DNA from: Streptomyces sp. CB01580
GTDB taxonomy: Bacteria; Actinomycetota; Actinomycetes; Streptomycetales; Streptomycetaceae
DNA length: 64,000 bases
Direction: 5' to 3'
Assembly (NCBI RefSeq): GCF_001905795.1
Contig: NZ_LIXJ01000001.1
Location: 248,001 to 312,000, forward strand
Shown here: piece after piece, positions 28,819-38,384 of the stretch
Position numbering within the stretch: position 1 is the stretch's first letter
How the letters are laid out: each line of letters begins with the position of its first letter
Notes under the pieces: generated by a model
What the model saw: the letters and a program-made list of their open reading frames with translations, nothing else
Databases searched by the model: none
Told to the model about the DNA's origin: nothing
Position numbers and translations under genes: made by a program

Positions 28819-29766
28819 TCACCCCTTGACCGCGCCGGACATGATGCCTCCGACGATCCGCTTGCCGAAGATCACGAAGACCACGAGCAGCGGCAGTGTG
28901 CTGATCAACGCACCAGCCATCACAATGCTCTGGTCCGGCGTGTAGGAGGCGCTCAGTCGGCCGAGGGCCACCTGGAGTGTGGGATTCTGCTGATTGAGGG
29001 CGAGGTAGGGCCAGAAGAAGTCGTTCCACGCCTGCACGAAGGTGAGCATGCCCAGCACCATCATCGCGGGGCGGGCCACCGGGAGCACCACACTGCGCAC
29101 GATGCGGAAGTTGTTCGCGCCGTCGACCTTGGCCGCCTCGACGAGTTCGTAGGGCAGCGCCTCGCTCAGGTACTGGCGCATGAAGAAGACACCGAAGGCG
29201 CTCACCAGGGTCGGGAAGATCACCGACTCCAGCCTGCCGCCCCAGCCGAGGCCGGACATCACCATGAACAGGGGCACCACGCCGAGTTGGGGCGGGATGG
29301 TGAGCGTGGCTACGACCGCGGTCATCAGTGCGCCGCGGCCCCGGAAGCGCATCTTGGCGAAGGCGTACCCGGCGAGTGTGCAGAAGAAGAGCGTCGCCGC
29401 CGTGACGCAGCCGGCGACGACGACGCTGTTGACGATCGCCTTGCCGAGGTTCGCCTGGGTCCAGGCCGCTTCGAGGTTGTGCGGCAGCCTCCCGCCGGGC
29501 AGCAACGGCGGTGTGGTGGCGAGCACTTCGTCCTGGGTGTGGGACGCGGCCACCAGTGTCCAGTAGAGCGGCAGCAGCGAGCCGATGCCGACGAGCACCA
29601 GCGCGACGTAGGCGAACGGGCCGCCGCGGAGTTGTTCGCCCGCACCGGGCCGCAAGCGCATCGGGCGCCGCCCGGCCGTCCGTGCCCTGTCCCGGAGGGC
29701 CGGGCCCTTGGCCGGGGCGGCATCGCTTCCGGTCGTGGACGTGATCGAGGACGTGGACATGGTCAT
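28819..29766 (-). CDS. cebG: Cello-oligosaccharide ABC transporter permease CebG
   Basis: 315-residue inner-membrane permease of the CUT1 carbohydrate ABC type, second subunit. Six hydrophobic segments can be seen, starting AYVALVLVGIGSLLPLYWTLVAAS. The ATPase-contact EAA loop appears as ELVEAAKVDGANNFRIVRSVVLP. A basic, disordered N-tail precedes helix 1. Two starts are possible, 29766 or 29760 (MTMS); the first is used. It follows cebF by 15 bases and is surely in its operon. No ATPase gene is present; in Streptomyces the shared ATPase MsiK serves such importers. Confidence 0.9.
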   Translation of the reverse strand: MTMSTSSITSTTGSDAAPAKGPALRDRARTAGRRPMRLRPGAGEQLRGGPFAYVALVLVGIGSLLPLYWTLVAASHTQDEVLATTPPLLPGGRLPHNLEAAWTQANLGKAIVNSVVVAGCVTAATLFFCTLAGYAFAKMRFRGRGALMTAVVATLTIPPQLGVVPLFMVMSGLGWGGRLESVIFPTLVSAFGVFFMRQYLSEALPYELVEAAKVDGANNFRIVRSVVLPVARPAMMVLGMLTFVQAWNDFFWPYLALNQQNPTLQVALGRLSASYTPDQSIVMAGALISTLPLLVVFVIFGKRIVGGIMSGAVKG

Positions 29767-29781
29767 GGAAATCGCTCCCGG

Positions 29782-30783
29782 TCAGACCGCGGATGTGCGT
29801 ACGAAGCGGCCGACGAGCCAGTTGACCGCGGCAATGATCAGCAGGAGGGCGAGCATCGCCCAGGCCACTGCGGCGGCCGGGCCGAGATGCCCCAGGTTCC
29901 AGCCGTAGTTGTAGAGATAGACGCTCAGGGTCTCGTACTGATTCTCGTTGCCGCCGGTCGCCCCGAGCCTGCCACCCTCCAACAGCAGTGGCTCCCCGAA
30001 CAGTTGCATGGAACCGATGGTCGAGACGACGATCGTGAAGAGGATCGTCGGCCGCAACGAGGGGATGGTCACCTTGCGGAACTGCTGCCAGCGCGAGGCG
30101 CCGTCCAGCGCGGCGGCCTCGTACAGGTCGGTGGGCACGGCCTGCATGGCGGCCAGGTAGATCAGCGCGTTGTAGCCGGTCCAGCGCCAGATCACGATGA
30201 TCGAGATGGCGATCTTCGAGGTCCAGTGACCATTGGCCCAGTTGGTGTCGCCGAGGCCGACGAAGTGCAGCAGCCAGTTCAGCAGCCCGCCGTCGGCCCG
30301 GAAGACCAGGGCGAAGACGAGTGCGGCGGAGGCAACCGATGTGGCGTACGGGGTGAGCACGATCGTGCGCCAGAACGCGCTGGCGCGCAGCCGGTAGTTC
30401 AGCAGATGGGCCAGCCCGAGCGCGACCAGCAGTTGCGGCACCGTCGACATGACGCCGATCAGGAACGTGTTGCCGACGGCCGTCCAGAACTCCGGATCGT
30501 GCAGGATCCGGTCGAAGTTGTCCCAGCCGACCCACTCCATCCGGTCCAGGCCGGTCATCTCCACCCGGTGCAGGGCGATCCACCCGGTGTACAGCAGCGG
30601 GTAGAGCCCGAAGGCGCCGAAGACGAGGAAGAACGGGGCGATGTAGGCGTACGGCGAAGCCTTGTCGTCGAATCGCCACAGCCGGCTCCGCCAGGACGGT
30701 CGCGGGACCGGGTCCGCGGCGGTCCGCCGGGGGCCGCCCGGGGGCGGGGCGTACGCGTTCCGGTGGGGAGTCGAGGTGGCCAC
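29782..30783 (-). CDS. cebF: Cello-oligosaccharide ABC transporter permease CebF
   Basis: 333-residue permease of the CUT1 ABC family, first subunit. The GTG at 30783 is preferred over a longer frame because GGAAGGA lies about 10 bases upstream; the extra N-terminal sequence would be arginine-rich and unlike the family. Helices begin at YAYIAPFFLVFGAFGLYPLL, and the EAA loop is DLYEAAALDGASRWQQFRKVTIPSL. It is separated from cebE by 130 bases that hold a large hairpin, a layout often used to make more binding protein than permease. It pairs with CebG to form the membrane channel. Confidence 0.9.
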   Translation of the reverse strand: MATSTPHRNAYAPPPGGPRRTAADPVPRPSWRSRLWRFDDKASPYAYIAPFFLVFGAFGLYPLLYTGWIALHRVEMTGLDRMEWVGWDNFDRILHDPEFWTAVGNTFLIGVMSTVPQLLVALGLAHLLNYRLRASAFWRTIVLTPYATSVASAALVFALVFRADGGLLNWLLHFVGLGDTNWANGHWTSKIAISIIVIWRWTGYNALIYLAAMQAVPTDLYEAAALDGASRWQQFRKVTIPSLRPTILFTIVVSTIGSMQLFGEPLLLEGGRLGATGGNENQYETLSVYLYNYGWNLGHLGPAAAVAWAMLALLLIIAAVNWLVGRFVRTSAV

Positions 30784-30834
30784 GGGCGGGAGTCCTTCCC
30801 TGCGTTGCTGCGGTGTTCCGATGTCGTGTCGCCG

Positions 30835-30887
30835 CGTGCCGGGTCGGCGCGTCACGGCGATGTGGTGCCCCGATGCGACCCGGCACG
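30835..30887 (-). other. Intercistronic hairpin between cebE and cebF
   Basis: A 12-bp perfect stem (30835-30846 with 30876-30887, core GTGCCGGGTC/GACCCGGCAC) with a 29-base loop, located 27 bases after the cebE stop codon and before cebF. In binding-protein-dependent transport operons such hairpins partly stop transcription or protect the upstream mRNA. That role is inferred here. Confidence 0.5.
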
Positions 30888-30913
30888 GTCGGCCGAGCGC
30901 CTTGTCGACGACG

Positions 30914-32242
30914 TCAGCCGAGTGCCTTGTCGATGGCGTCGGTCGCCGCCTTCCATGCGTCGTCGGGACCCGTGCCGCGCTGCTCCATGTTGTTGATCTG
31001 GGTGGAGATGGTGTCCTTGATGACGCCGTCCTTCGGGCCGAGCACCGCCTCGGGGATCGACTTGGCCTCGTCGGCGTAGATCCGGCCGATGGGCGCGTCG
31101 TTGAAGTACGGGAGCCGGGCGTCCTTCACCTCGGGCAGTTCGTACGCGCGCGCGTTGGACGGGAAGACACCGATGGCCTTGAAGACGGCGGCCTGCTGTT
31201 CGGGGGCGGTCAGCCACTTCACCAGCTCGGTGGCCTCGTCGATGTTCTTGCCCTGCTTGGGAACGGCGAGGAAGGAGCCGCCCCAGTTGGCGGCGGTCGA
31301 ACCGGGCGCGGTGGTGATGTCCCACCTGCCCTTGTTGGCCTCACCGGCGTTGGCCGAGATCTGCCCGGCCATCCACGCGGGGCAGGCGACGGTGGCGACG
31401 GTGCCCTTGCGCAGGGCGGCGACCCACGGGTCGCTGAACTGGGCGAGCCCCTGGGTGAGTTTCTTCGACGCGGCCTCGGCGGCGAGGTTCCAGCCCTGCT
31501 CGACACTGGGGCTGTCCTTGTAGACCGGCTTGCCGCCCTCGTCGTAGTACTGCTCCGCGCTGGAACTCACCACGGCGTTGAACATGGCGCTCGCGGAGTC
31601 CATGAAGAATGTGCCCTCGGGTGCCTTCTTCCGGTACTCCTCCCCAAGTTGGAGGTAGTCCTTCCAGCCGCCGGCGACCCGCTCGGCGACCTTCGCCCGG
31701 TCGGTCGGCAGGCCGGCCTTCCCGAAGAGTTCGGTGTTGTAGCAGAGGGACATCGGCCCGATGTCGGTGCCCGCCCCGATCACGGCGCCGTCGGGCGTGG
31801 TGGCCTGTTTCTCCTTCCAGGAGACCCAGTCACCGACGTCGATCGCATCGCCGAGATCGACGAAGGCGTCCGCCTGGGTGTCCACGATCTCCTTGATGCG
31901 GCCGACCTCTATGCCCTGGACGTCGGCGAGGCCGCTGCCCGCGTTCAACTGCTGCGGGAGTTTCGGGTAGTAGACCTTCTCGTCGGTGGTGACGTCCTCC
32001 TTGACCGTGATGTTCGGGTGCAGCTCGTGGTACTTCTCGAAGAGCCCGGCCTCCTTGTAGCCGAACTGTCCGTAGTCGGCGACGATCAGTGTGACGTTCC
32101 CGTTCTCGTCGGGACCCTTGCTGCCCGATGAGTCCGAGCCGCTGCCGCAACCGGTCAGCAGCAGGGCCGGGGCCGTCAGCCCCGTGGTGACGAGAACCGC
32201 GGCCCTGCGGCTCCGGCCCACGGCGGTACGGGTGATGCGCAT
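30914..32242 (-). CDS. cebE: Cello-oligosaccharide-binding lipoprotein CebE
   Basis: 442-residue extracellular solute-binding protein of the CUT1 system, tethered by lipid. The start at 32242 has AAGGAG 8 bases upstream; a longer frame reaching 32614 is not supported. The signal peptide ends in LLLTGC, a good lipobox, then a glycine/serine linker (GSGSDSSGSKG). The mature protein has the extracellular-binding fold signs VTLIVADYGQFGY, DIGPMSLCYNTELFGKAGLP and a C-terminal GTGPDDAWKAATDAIDKAL. CebE binds cellobiose and cellotriose for CebFG. It is the first ceb gene, behind a long leader with a CebR box. Confidence 0.92.
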   Translation of the reverse strand: MRITRTAVGRSRRAAVLVTTGLTAPALLLTGCGSGSDSSGSKGPDENGNVTLIVADYGQFGYKEAGLFEKYHELHPNITVKEDVTTDEKVYYPKLPQQLNAGSGLADVQGIEVGRIKEIVDTQADAFVDLGDAIDVGDWVSWKEKQATTPDGAVIGAGTDIGPMSLCYNTELFGKAGLPTDRAKVAERVAGGWKDYLQLGEEYRKKAPEGTFFMDSASAMFNAVVSSSAEQYYDEGGKPVYKDSPSVEQGWNLAAEAASKKLTQGLAQFSDPWVAALRKGTVATVACPAWMAGQISANAGEANKGRWDITTAPGSTAANWGGSFLAVPKQGKNIDEATELVKWLTAPEQQAAVFKAIGVFPSNARAYELPEVKDARLPYFNDAPIGRIYADEAKSIPEAVLGPKDGVIKDTISTQINNMEQRGTGPDDAWKAATDAIDKALG

Positions 32243-32481
32243 TCCGCTACTCCTTGCTCTGGGGCGTGAGGACGACTGAGGGGTCGTCATACAGGTGGCG
32301 CCAGGCGTGCGTTCCGGGGTGCGCCTCCCGGTGTGCGTGCGATGCGTGCTCGGACGTACGGGCGATGTGCAGGACGCGTACGCGTGACGGTGCGAGTGTC
32401 TGTGCGCCGACGGGTGCGGGCGTGGTGCCGGGCGCACAAGGGGGTACGGGAAGAACGCGGACGAGCCGTTCATGCGGGGAT

Positions 32482-32565
32482 CACGTGGTGCGCAGACCAC
32501 ACGGCGTGGGGAGCACATGGTGCGCGGACCGCACGGCACGGGGACTGCACGGCGTGGGGAGCGCC
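32482..32565. repeat. Imperfect 32-bp tandem repeats in the cebE leader
   Basis: Unit one is 32482-32513 and unit two 32514-32545; they agree at 26 of 32 bases. A third, partial unit (32546-32565) repeats GCACGGCGTGGGGAGC. The array sits between the CebR box and cebE, inside the probable 5' untranslated region of cebE. Confidence 0.7.
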
Positions 32566-32570
32566 GGGCG

Positions 32571-32584
32571 TGGGAGCGCTCCCA
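32571..32584. promoter_or_regulatory. CebR box upstream of cebE
   Basis: TGGGAGCGCTCCCA, a perfect match to the known 14-bp CebR operator, extended to a 16-bp palindrome by flanking G and C. It lies 329 bases upstream of the cebE start codon, but just downstream of a TTGACA element, so it probably sits at about +8 to +21 of the transcript. Confidence 0.92.
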
Positions 32585-32598
32585 CACCCGATGTCGGA

Positions 32599-32628
32599 AG
32601 GTTCCTGCCTCCAAGGGGCTGGTGTCAA
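32599..32628 (-). promoter_or_regulatory. Candidate cebE promoter
   Basis: On the minus strand TTGACA (32628-32623) is followed after 18 bases by GAACCT (32604-32599). The -10 is weak but the -35 is perfect, and the predicted start point falls immediately before the CebR box, as expected for a repressed promoter. It implies a leader of about 350 bases. Confidence 0.5.
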
Positions 32629-32984
32629 GAGTTGAAGAAGCGTCCGTTGCCCGAGCGTGTCCCGCTCGTCACGGGACCGCGCTCTGCCGATGCCTTGCCA
32701 CAACCAGCCTGCACGGCAGGGGACTTCGCGCCACCCCGGGAAAGGACCGGCTCAAGGGGTGGGTTCGCACGGCGACCCCGGTGCCGTCCACGCCCCGCCC
32801 CACCGAGCACCCCGTACAGCCGACCCTCCGCGGCGGCAGCGTCGGCCGTCCCGTCCGCCTTCCGCCGCCCGGCCGTCGGCTTCGTCCACCGCCCCGGTCT
32901 CGGAGATCGCGGAGCGCCCGTCCGCCTCGCTTCGAGACTCATGAGAACGGGCCACCGCGGGAGCGGGGTCCGACCGAGGCCGGG
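32629..32984. other. Intergenic stretch between hypB and the ceb promoter
   Basis: Together with the leader, promoter and repeats this fills the 742-base gap 32243-32984. No gene or clear hairpin is supported in 32629-32984; the long frames here have no family resemblance. Confidence 0.4.
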
Positions 32985-33947
32985 TCAGCGCACTGCCCGA
33001 CGATGCCGCTCGTCCAGCCAGTCGTACCAGTCCGGCACCCCCTCTCCCGTGGTCGCCGAGACCCTGAGCACCCGCAGGCCCGGGTTGACGGACGTGGCGT
33101 ACTTCTCGCACTGGTCGGGGTCGAAGTCGACGTACGGGAGCAGGTCGATCTTGTTGATGATCAAGAGGTCCGCGACCGCGAACATATGGGGGTACTTGAT
33201 CGGCTTGTCCGTACCCTCCGTGACCGAGATGATCACGACCCGGCCGTCCTCCCCGAGGTCGAAGAGTGCGGGACAGACCAGGTTGCCCACGTTCTCGACG
33301 AGGACCAGCGATCCGGGCCGCGGGGCGAGGGCCGTGAGCGCGTCCCGCGTCATCTCCGCGTCGAGGTGACAGCCCGCACCGGTGTTGATCTGTACGACGT
33401 CACCGCCCGCGCCCCCGATGCGCTCCGCGTCGAGCGTCGTCTCCTGGTCCCCCTCGATCACCGCGACCGAACGGCCCCGACCGGTCAGCTCCCTGACGGT
33501 GCGTTCGAGGAGGGTGGTCTTGCCCGCACCGGGCGAGCTCATCATGTTCACTGCCACGATGTCCCGTTCGGCGAGCCAGCCACGGTTCCGCGCGGCCAGT
33601 TTCTCGTTCTTGGCGAGCACCCTCTCTTCGAGCGTGACGGTCTCCCCGTCGGGCGTGGTGGTCCCGCCTCCCCCGGTCGCCCCGTGGGCGGCGGCCGACG
33701 GAGTGAGCGGCGCGGGTCCCCGCGCGAGGTCGTGGCCGTGCCCGACGTGGCCGTGGCCGTGCCCGCCGTGGTCATGGCCGTGGTCGTGGCCGTCATGGCC
33801 GTGTGCCTCGTGGTCATGACCGTGGCCGTCATGACCGCCCTGAGCGTGCCCGCCGTTCGGGTGCGCGTGCGGTCGGGTGAATCCGGTGATCCGGGTACCT
33901 CCGCCGCCCTCGCCGCCACCGTCCGCACAACCGCAAGTACCGCACAT
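32985..33947 (-). CDS. hypB: Hydrogenase nickel incorporation GTPase HypB
   Basis: 320-residue GTPase that delivers nickel to the hydrogenase large subunit with HypA. It begins MCGTCGC, close to the N-terminal CxxCGC nickel site of HypB. A histidine-rich segment of about 50 residues (33730-33868) with HGHDH repeats follows and probably stores nickel. The SIMIBI-class G domain has the P-loop SSPGAGKTTLLERTV, the ETTLDAERIGGAGGDVVQINTGAGCHLD nickel/switch region and the base-recognition motif INKIDLLPY. It starts 4 bases after hypA, so the two form one operon, divergent from the hydrogenase genes. Confidence 0.95.
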   Translation of the reverse strand: MCGTCGCADGGGEGGGGTRITGFTRPHAHPNGGHAQGGHDGHGHDHEAHGHDGHDHGHDHGGHGHGHVGHGHDLARGPAPLTPSAAAHGATGGGGTTTPDGETVTLEERVLAKNEKLAARNRGWLAERDIVAVNMMSSPGAGKTTLLERTVRELTGRGRSVAVIEGDQETTLDAERIGGAGGDVVQINTGAGCHLDAEMTRDALTALAPRPGSLVLVENVGNLVCPALFDLGEDGRVVIISVTEGTDKPIKYPHMFAVADLLIINKIDLLPYVDFDPDQCEKYATSVNPGLRVLRVSATTGEGVPDWYDWLDERHRRAVR

Positions 33948-33951
33948 GCCG

Positions 33952-34281
33952 TCAGCCCACTCTCATAGAGACGATCTGCAACTCCCGGCCCGACGTGACG
34001 TCCACGTCGGAACTGCCGCACGGACACAGCAATACAAGATCGTTCAGGAGGAAGTCGGTCTCACACGCCCGGCAGTGCGCCCTTCCGGGCACGTGATCGA
34101 TCTCCAGGAGCGCGTCCTCCGCGGCCGTTCCCGCGGTCGTCAGGTCGAAACAGAACCGCATCGCTTCGGGCACCACGGCGGTCAGTATCCCCACCCGCAC
34201 CCTGACTGCCCGTACCGGCCTTCCGTCGGCGCGCTCGCACACCGCTTCGACGATGCCCTGAGTGATTGACAATTCATGCAT
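33952..34281 (-). CDS. hypA: Hydrogenase nickel metallochaperone HypA
   Basis: 109-residue nickel and zinc protein. The ATG at 34281 gives MHE, whose second-residue histidine and following glutamate form the HypA nickel site. The zinc-binding cysteines are CRAC and CPCG, about 15 residues apart. The pattern ELSITQGIVEAVCERA is standard. It sits 4 bases before hypB and is the first gene of that leftward operon; its start is about 230 bases from hhyS, so the two directions share one intergenic control region. Confidence 0.93.
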   Translation of the reverse strand: MHELSITQGIVEAVCERADGRPVRAVRVRVGILTAVVPEAMRFCFDLTTAGTAAEDALLEIDHVPGRAHCRACETDFLLNDLVLLCPCGSSDVDVTSGRELQIVSMRVG

Positions 34282-34370
34282 CAGCGCCTCACTCTGCCTC
34301 ACTCTCCGGAATTCACTCACGTGGACGCGACCACCGAGAGGAAAGCGATTCCCCGCCGGAGAATCTTATG

Positions 34371-34400
34371 TTGACAGGAGATCACGGCTGATCCTAGATG
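34371..34400 (+). promoter_or_regulatory. Candidate promoter of the hydrogenase operon
   Basis: TTGACA (34371-34376) and TAGATG (34395-34400) with an 18-base spacer, or CTAGAT with 17. It lies 114 bases upstream of the hhyS start in the only comparatively AT-rich stretch of the divergent hypA-hhyS region. A vegetative-type promoter is inferred; other control cannot be excluded. Confidence 0.45.
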
Positions 34401-34513
34401 GTAACAATTCGCGTGACGCCGCATTCACCACAGGTGGCAGCACCATCCCCACGTCCGACACCTCATTCCTCACGTCCGACAGCAAGCGGTTCGAGACCGG
34501 AAGGCAGCGGGCC

Positions 34514-35569
<1,056 letters not shown>

Positions 35570-35629
35570 CCGCGTATCCATGAACCGGCCCGGCCGGAAA
35601 CGCACCGACACGGAAGAAGAGGCGGCCCC

Positions 35630-37402
35630 ATGACGGCGATCAGCCAGGGCAAGGACGAACTGGTGGAGATGGCGTGGGATCCCATCACCCGGATCGTCGG
35701 AAGTCTGGGCATCTACACGAAGATCGACTTCAAGCAGAAGATCGTTGCCGAGTGCCACAGCACCAGCTCGATCTTCCGCGGCTATTCGGTCTTCATGAAG
35801 GGCAAGGACCCGCGCGACGCCCACTTCATCACGAGTCGGATCTGCGGAATCTGCGGCGACAACCACGCCACGTGTTCCTGCTACACGCAGAACATGGCGT
35901 ACGGGGTGAAGCCGCCGCACCTCGGCGAGTGGATCGTGAATCTCGGCGAGGCCGCCGAGTACATGTTCGATCACAACATCTTCCAGGAGAACCTGGTCGG
36001 GGTCGACTACTGCGAGAAGATGGTCGCCGAGACCAATCCCGGCGTGCTCGAACAGGCCAACCGCACGCCTTCCCCGCACGCTGGGGACCACGGGTACCGG
36101 ACCATCGGCGACATCATGCGCTCGCTGAACCCCTTCACCGGTGAGTTCTACCGCGAGGCCCTCCAGGTCAGCCGGATGACCCGTGAGATGTTCTGCCTGA
36201 TGGAGGGGCGTCACGTCCATCCGTCCACGCTCTACCCGGGCGGTGTGGGCACGGTCGCGACCGTCCAGCTGATGACGGACTACATGACCCGGCTCCAGCG
36301 GTACGTGGAGTTCATGAAGAAGGTCGTGCCCATGCACGACGACCTCTTCGACTTCTTCTACGAGGCCCTGCCGGGGTACGAGCAGGTGGGCAACCGCCGT
36401 GTCATGCTCGGCTGCTGGGGCTCGTTCCAGGACCCGGAGCACTGCAACTTCTCGTACGGGGACATGACTTCCTGGGGCCGGAAGATGTACGTGACCCCCG
36501 GTGTCGTCGTCGACGGGAAGCTCGTCACCACCGACCTGGTGAAGATCAACCTCGGCATCCGCATCCTGCTCGGCTCCTCGTACTACCGGGACTGGGAGGA
36601 GCAGGAGATGTTCGTGACGAACGACCCGCTCGGCAATCCGGTCGACCGGCGCCACCCCTGGAACCAGCACACCAACCCGCAGCCCCAGAAGCGCGATCTG
36701 GACGGCAAGTACAGCTGGGTCATGTCGCCGCGCTGGTTCGACGGCAAGGACTACCTCGCGCTCGACACCGGCGGCGGTCCCCTGGCCCGGCTCTGGGTCA
36801 CCGCCCTCGCGGGCCTCGTCGACATCGGATACGTCCGGGCCACCGGCAGCAGTGTGAAGATCAACCTCCCGAAGACCGCGCTCAAGGGCCCGGTCGAGCT
36901 GGAGTGGCACATCCCGCGATGGAGCAACACCATCGAACGCAACCGGGCGCGCACCTACTTCCAGGCGTACGCCGCCGCCTGCGCGCTGCACTTCGCGGAG
37001 AAGGCGCTCACGGAGATCCGGGCCGGCCGGACCCGGACGTGGGAGAAGTTCGAGGTGCCGGAGGAGGGCATCGGCTGCGGCTTCACCGAGGCCGTGCGCG
37101 GAGTGCTGTCGCACCACATGGTGATCAGGGACGGCAAGATCGCCAACTACCACCCGTACCCGCCGACCCCGTGGAACGCGAGTCCGCGCGACACGTTCGG
37201 GACGCCCGGGCCCTACGAGGACGCGGTGCAGGGCCAGCCGATCTTCGAGGAGAACGACCGGGAGAACTTCAAGGGCATCGACATCATGCGCACGGTGCGC
37301 AGTTTCGACCCCTGTCTGCCGTGCGGCGTGCACATGTACCTCGGCCAGGGCAAGAAGCTGGAGCTGCTGCACTCCCCCACCCAGTCCGCGGGCAGTGAGT
37401 GA
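35630..37402 (+). CDS. hhyL: Group 1h [NiFe] hydrogenase large subunit
   Basis: 590-residue catalytic subunit holding the Ni-Fe(CN)2CO centre. The N-terminal ligands are C72 and C75 in RICGICGDNH and the C-terminal ones C562 and C565 in DPCLPCGVH. A 22-residue tail follows H568, the likely piece removed by the maturation protease at 41410. The ribosome-binding site AGAAGAGG is upstream of the ATG. The length and the WDPITRIVGSLGIYTKIDF start match the high-affinity actinobacterial group. It ends overlapping the start of the next gene by 8 bases. Its maturation factors all lie in this island. Confidence 0.95.
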   Translation: MTAISQGKDELVEMAWDPITRIVGSLGIYTKIDFKQKIVAECHSTSSIFRGYSVFMKGKDPRDAHFITSRICGICGDNHATCSCYTQNMAYGVKPPHLGEWIVNLGEAAEYMFDHNIFQENLVGVDYCEKMVAETNPGVLEQANRTPSPHAGDHGYRTIGDIMRSLNPFTGEFYREALQVSRMTREMFCLMEGRHVHPSTLYPGGVGTVATVQLMTDYMTRLQRYVEFMKKVVPMHDDLFDFFYEALPGYEQVGNRRVMLGCWGSFQDPEHCNFSYGDMTSWGRKMYVTPGVVVDGKLVTTDLVKINLGIRILLGSSYYRDWEEQEMFVTNDPLGNPVDRRHPWNQHTNPQPQKRDLDGKYSWVMSPRWFDGKDYLALDTGGGPLARLWVTALAGLVDIGYVRATGSSVKINLPKTALKGPVELEWHIPRWSNTIERNRARTYFQAYAAACALHFAEKALTEIRAGRTRTWEKFEVPEEGIGCGFTEAVRGVLSHHMVIRDGKIANYHPYPPTPWNASPRDTFGTPGPYEDAVQGQPIFEENDRENFKGIDIMRTVRSFDPCLPCGVHMYLGQGKKLELLHSPTQSAGSE

Positions 37403-38384
37403 CGTGGCGGAGCCGCAGACGTCCCCTCCCCCGGCCTCCGAGCCCTGGCGGACGACCGGCGAGCGCATCGAGAGCCTGCTCACCGCCTGTGCGGCGGGAG
37501 GGACCGCGGCCCGTGAACGCGGCGAGGAACTGGTCCGGCTCGTGACCGACTTCTACGGCGCCGGACTCGAACGGCTCCTCGACCTGGTCCACGCGCACGG
37601 CCGGCTGGACGACCCGCTCCTGGCCGCCCTCGCCGCCGACGACCTGGTGGCCGGCATGCTCCTGGTGCACGGGCTGCACCCCTACGGTGTGGAGGACCGG
37701 GTCGAGAGCGCGCTGGCGAGCGTGCGTCCGTATCTCGGCTCGCACGGCGGCGATGTGGAACTGCTCGGGGTCACGGACGACGGTGCCGTACGGCTGCGGC
37801 TGCTGGGCACCTGCGACGGCTGCCCGTCGTCCTCCGCCACGCTCGCGCTCGCCGTGCGCGGCGCGGTCGAGGCGGCGGCACCGGAGATCACCATGATCGA
37901 GGTCGAACCCGCGAGCGGCAGCACGGGGACCACCGCGGCTCCGGGGCCGTTGGTGGCGGTGGACTCGCTGTACTCCCGGCTGCGCGAGGCGGGGCCGCCG
38001 GACGGCAGCGGCGAGGACGCCGGCGCGGTCTGGGAACCGGTCCCGGCCCTGGTCGCGCTGGGCTCCGGCGAGGTCGAACGGCTCAGCACCGGCGGATTCC
38101 CCTTGATCGCCTGCCGGATCGGCACCGACCTGTTCGCGTTCCACGACCGGTGTGCCCGGTGCGAGCGGCCCATGGAGGGCGCGACGCTGGCCCGGCGCCT
38201 GGGCGGCGGTCCGGACGACGGAGTCCTGCGCTGTGCCACCTGCCGTGCCCACTACGACGTCCGGCGGGCAGGCGCCTGCCTCGACGCGGACGCCGACGGG
38301 GCACACCTGGACCCGTTGCCCCTGCTGGTGGACGGGGCCTCCGCCTCGGTCGCCGTGCCGTCCGCACCCGTGGCCGCCCCGTGA
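37395..38384 (+). CDS. hhyE: NifU C-terminal/Rieske-fold iron-sulfur protein, HhyE-type
   Basis: 329-residue protein, probably an electron-transfer or cluster-delivery partner of the hydrogenase. The GTG start overlaps the hhyL stop by 8 bases. Residues 1-95 are helical and unrecognised. A NifU C-terminal domain follows (VRPYLGSHGGDVELL), with C140 and C143 as CDGC. The last 150 residues have the order of a Rieske ferredoxin, but the histidine ligand positions do not fit: the sites are C253-A-R-C256 and C280-A-T-C283-R-A-H. Two CxxC pairs would make a rubredoxin-like or zinc site, or a changed cluster. HhyE proteins of mycobacteria are known to be needed for this hydrogenase; the symbol is given by context and domain content. 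Confidence 0.75.
   Translation: MSDVAEPQTSPPPASEPWRTTGERIESLLTACAAGGTAARERGEELVRLVTDFYGAGLERLLDLVHAHGRLDDPLLAALAADDLVAGMLLVHGLHPYGVEDRVESALASVRPYLGSHGGDVELLGVTDDGAVRLRLLGTCDGCPSSSATLALAVRGAVEAAAPEITMIEVEPASGSTGTTAAPGPLVAVDSLYSRLREAGPPDGSGEDAGAVWEPVPALVALGSGEVERLSTGGFPLIACRIGTDLFAFHDRCARCERPMEGATLARRLGGGPDDGVLRCATCRAHYDVRRAGACLDADADGAHLDPLPLLVDGASASVAVPSAPVAAP

Noticed and set aside
29745..29785. A CebR half-site before cebG (GGGAGCGATTTCC on the minus strand)
   Set aside because: Only one arm matches the operator; the second arm is absent, so it is more likely the ribosome-binding site.
33730..33868. Tandem repeats of CATGGCCGTGG type
   Set aside because: Explained by the histidine-rich metal-storage segment of HypB rather than a DNA repeat element.
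34262..34513. Upstream extension of the hydrogenase small subunit
   Set aside because: The frame is open but has no family sequence and overlaps the candidate promoter; the ATG at 34514 has a ribosome-binding site.
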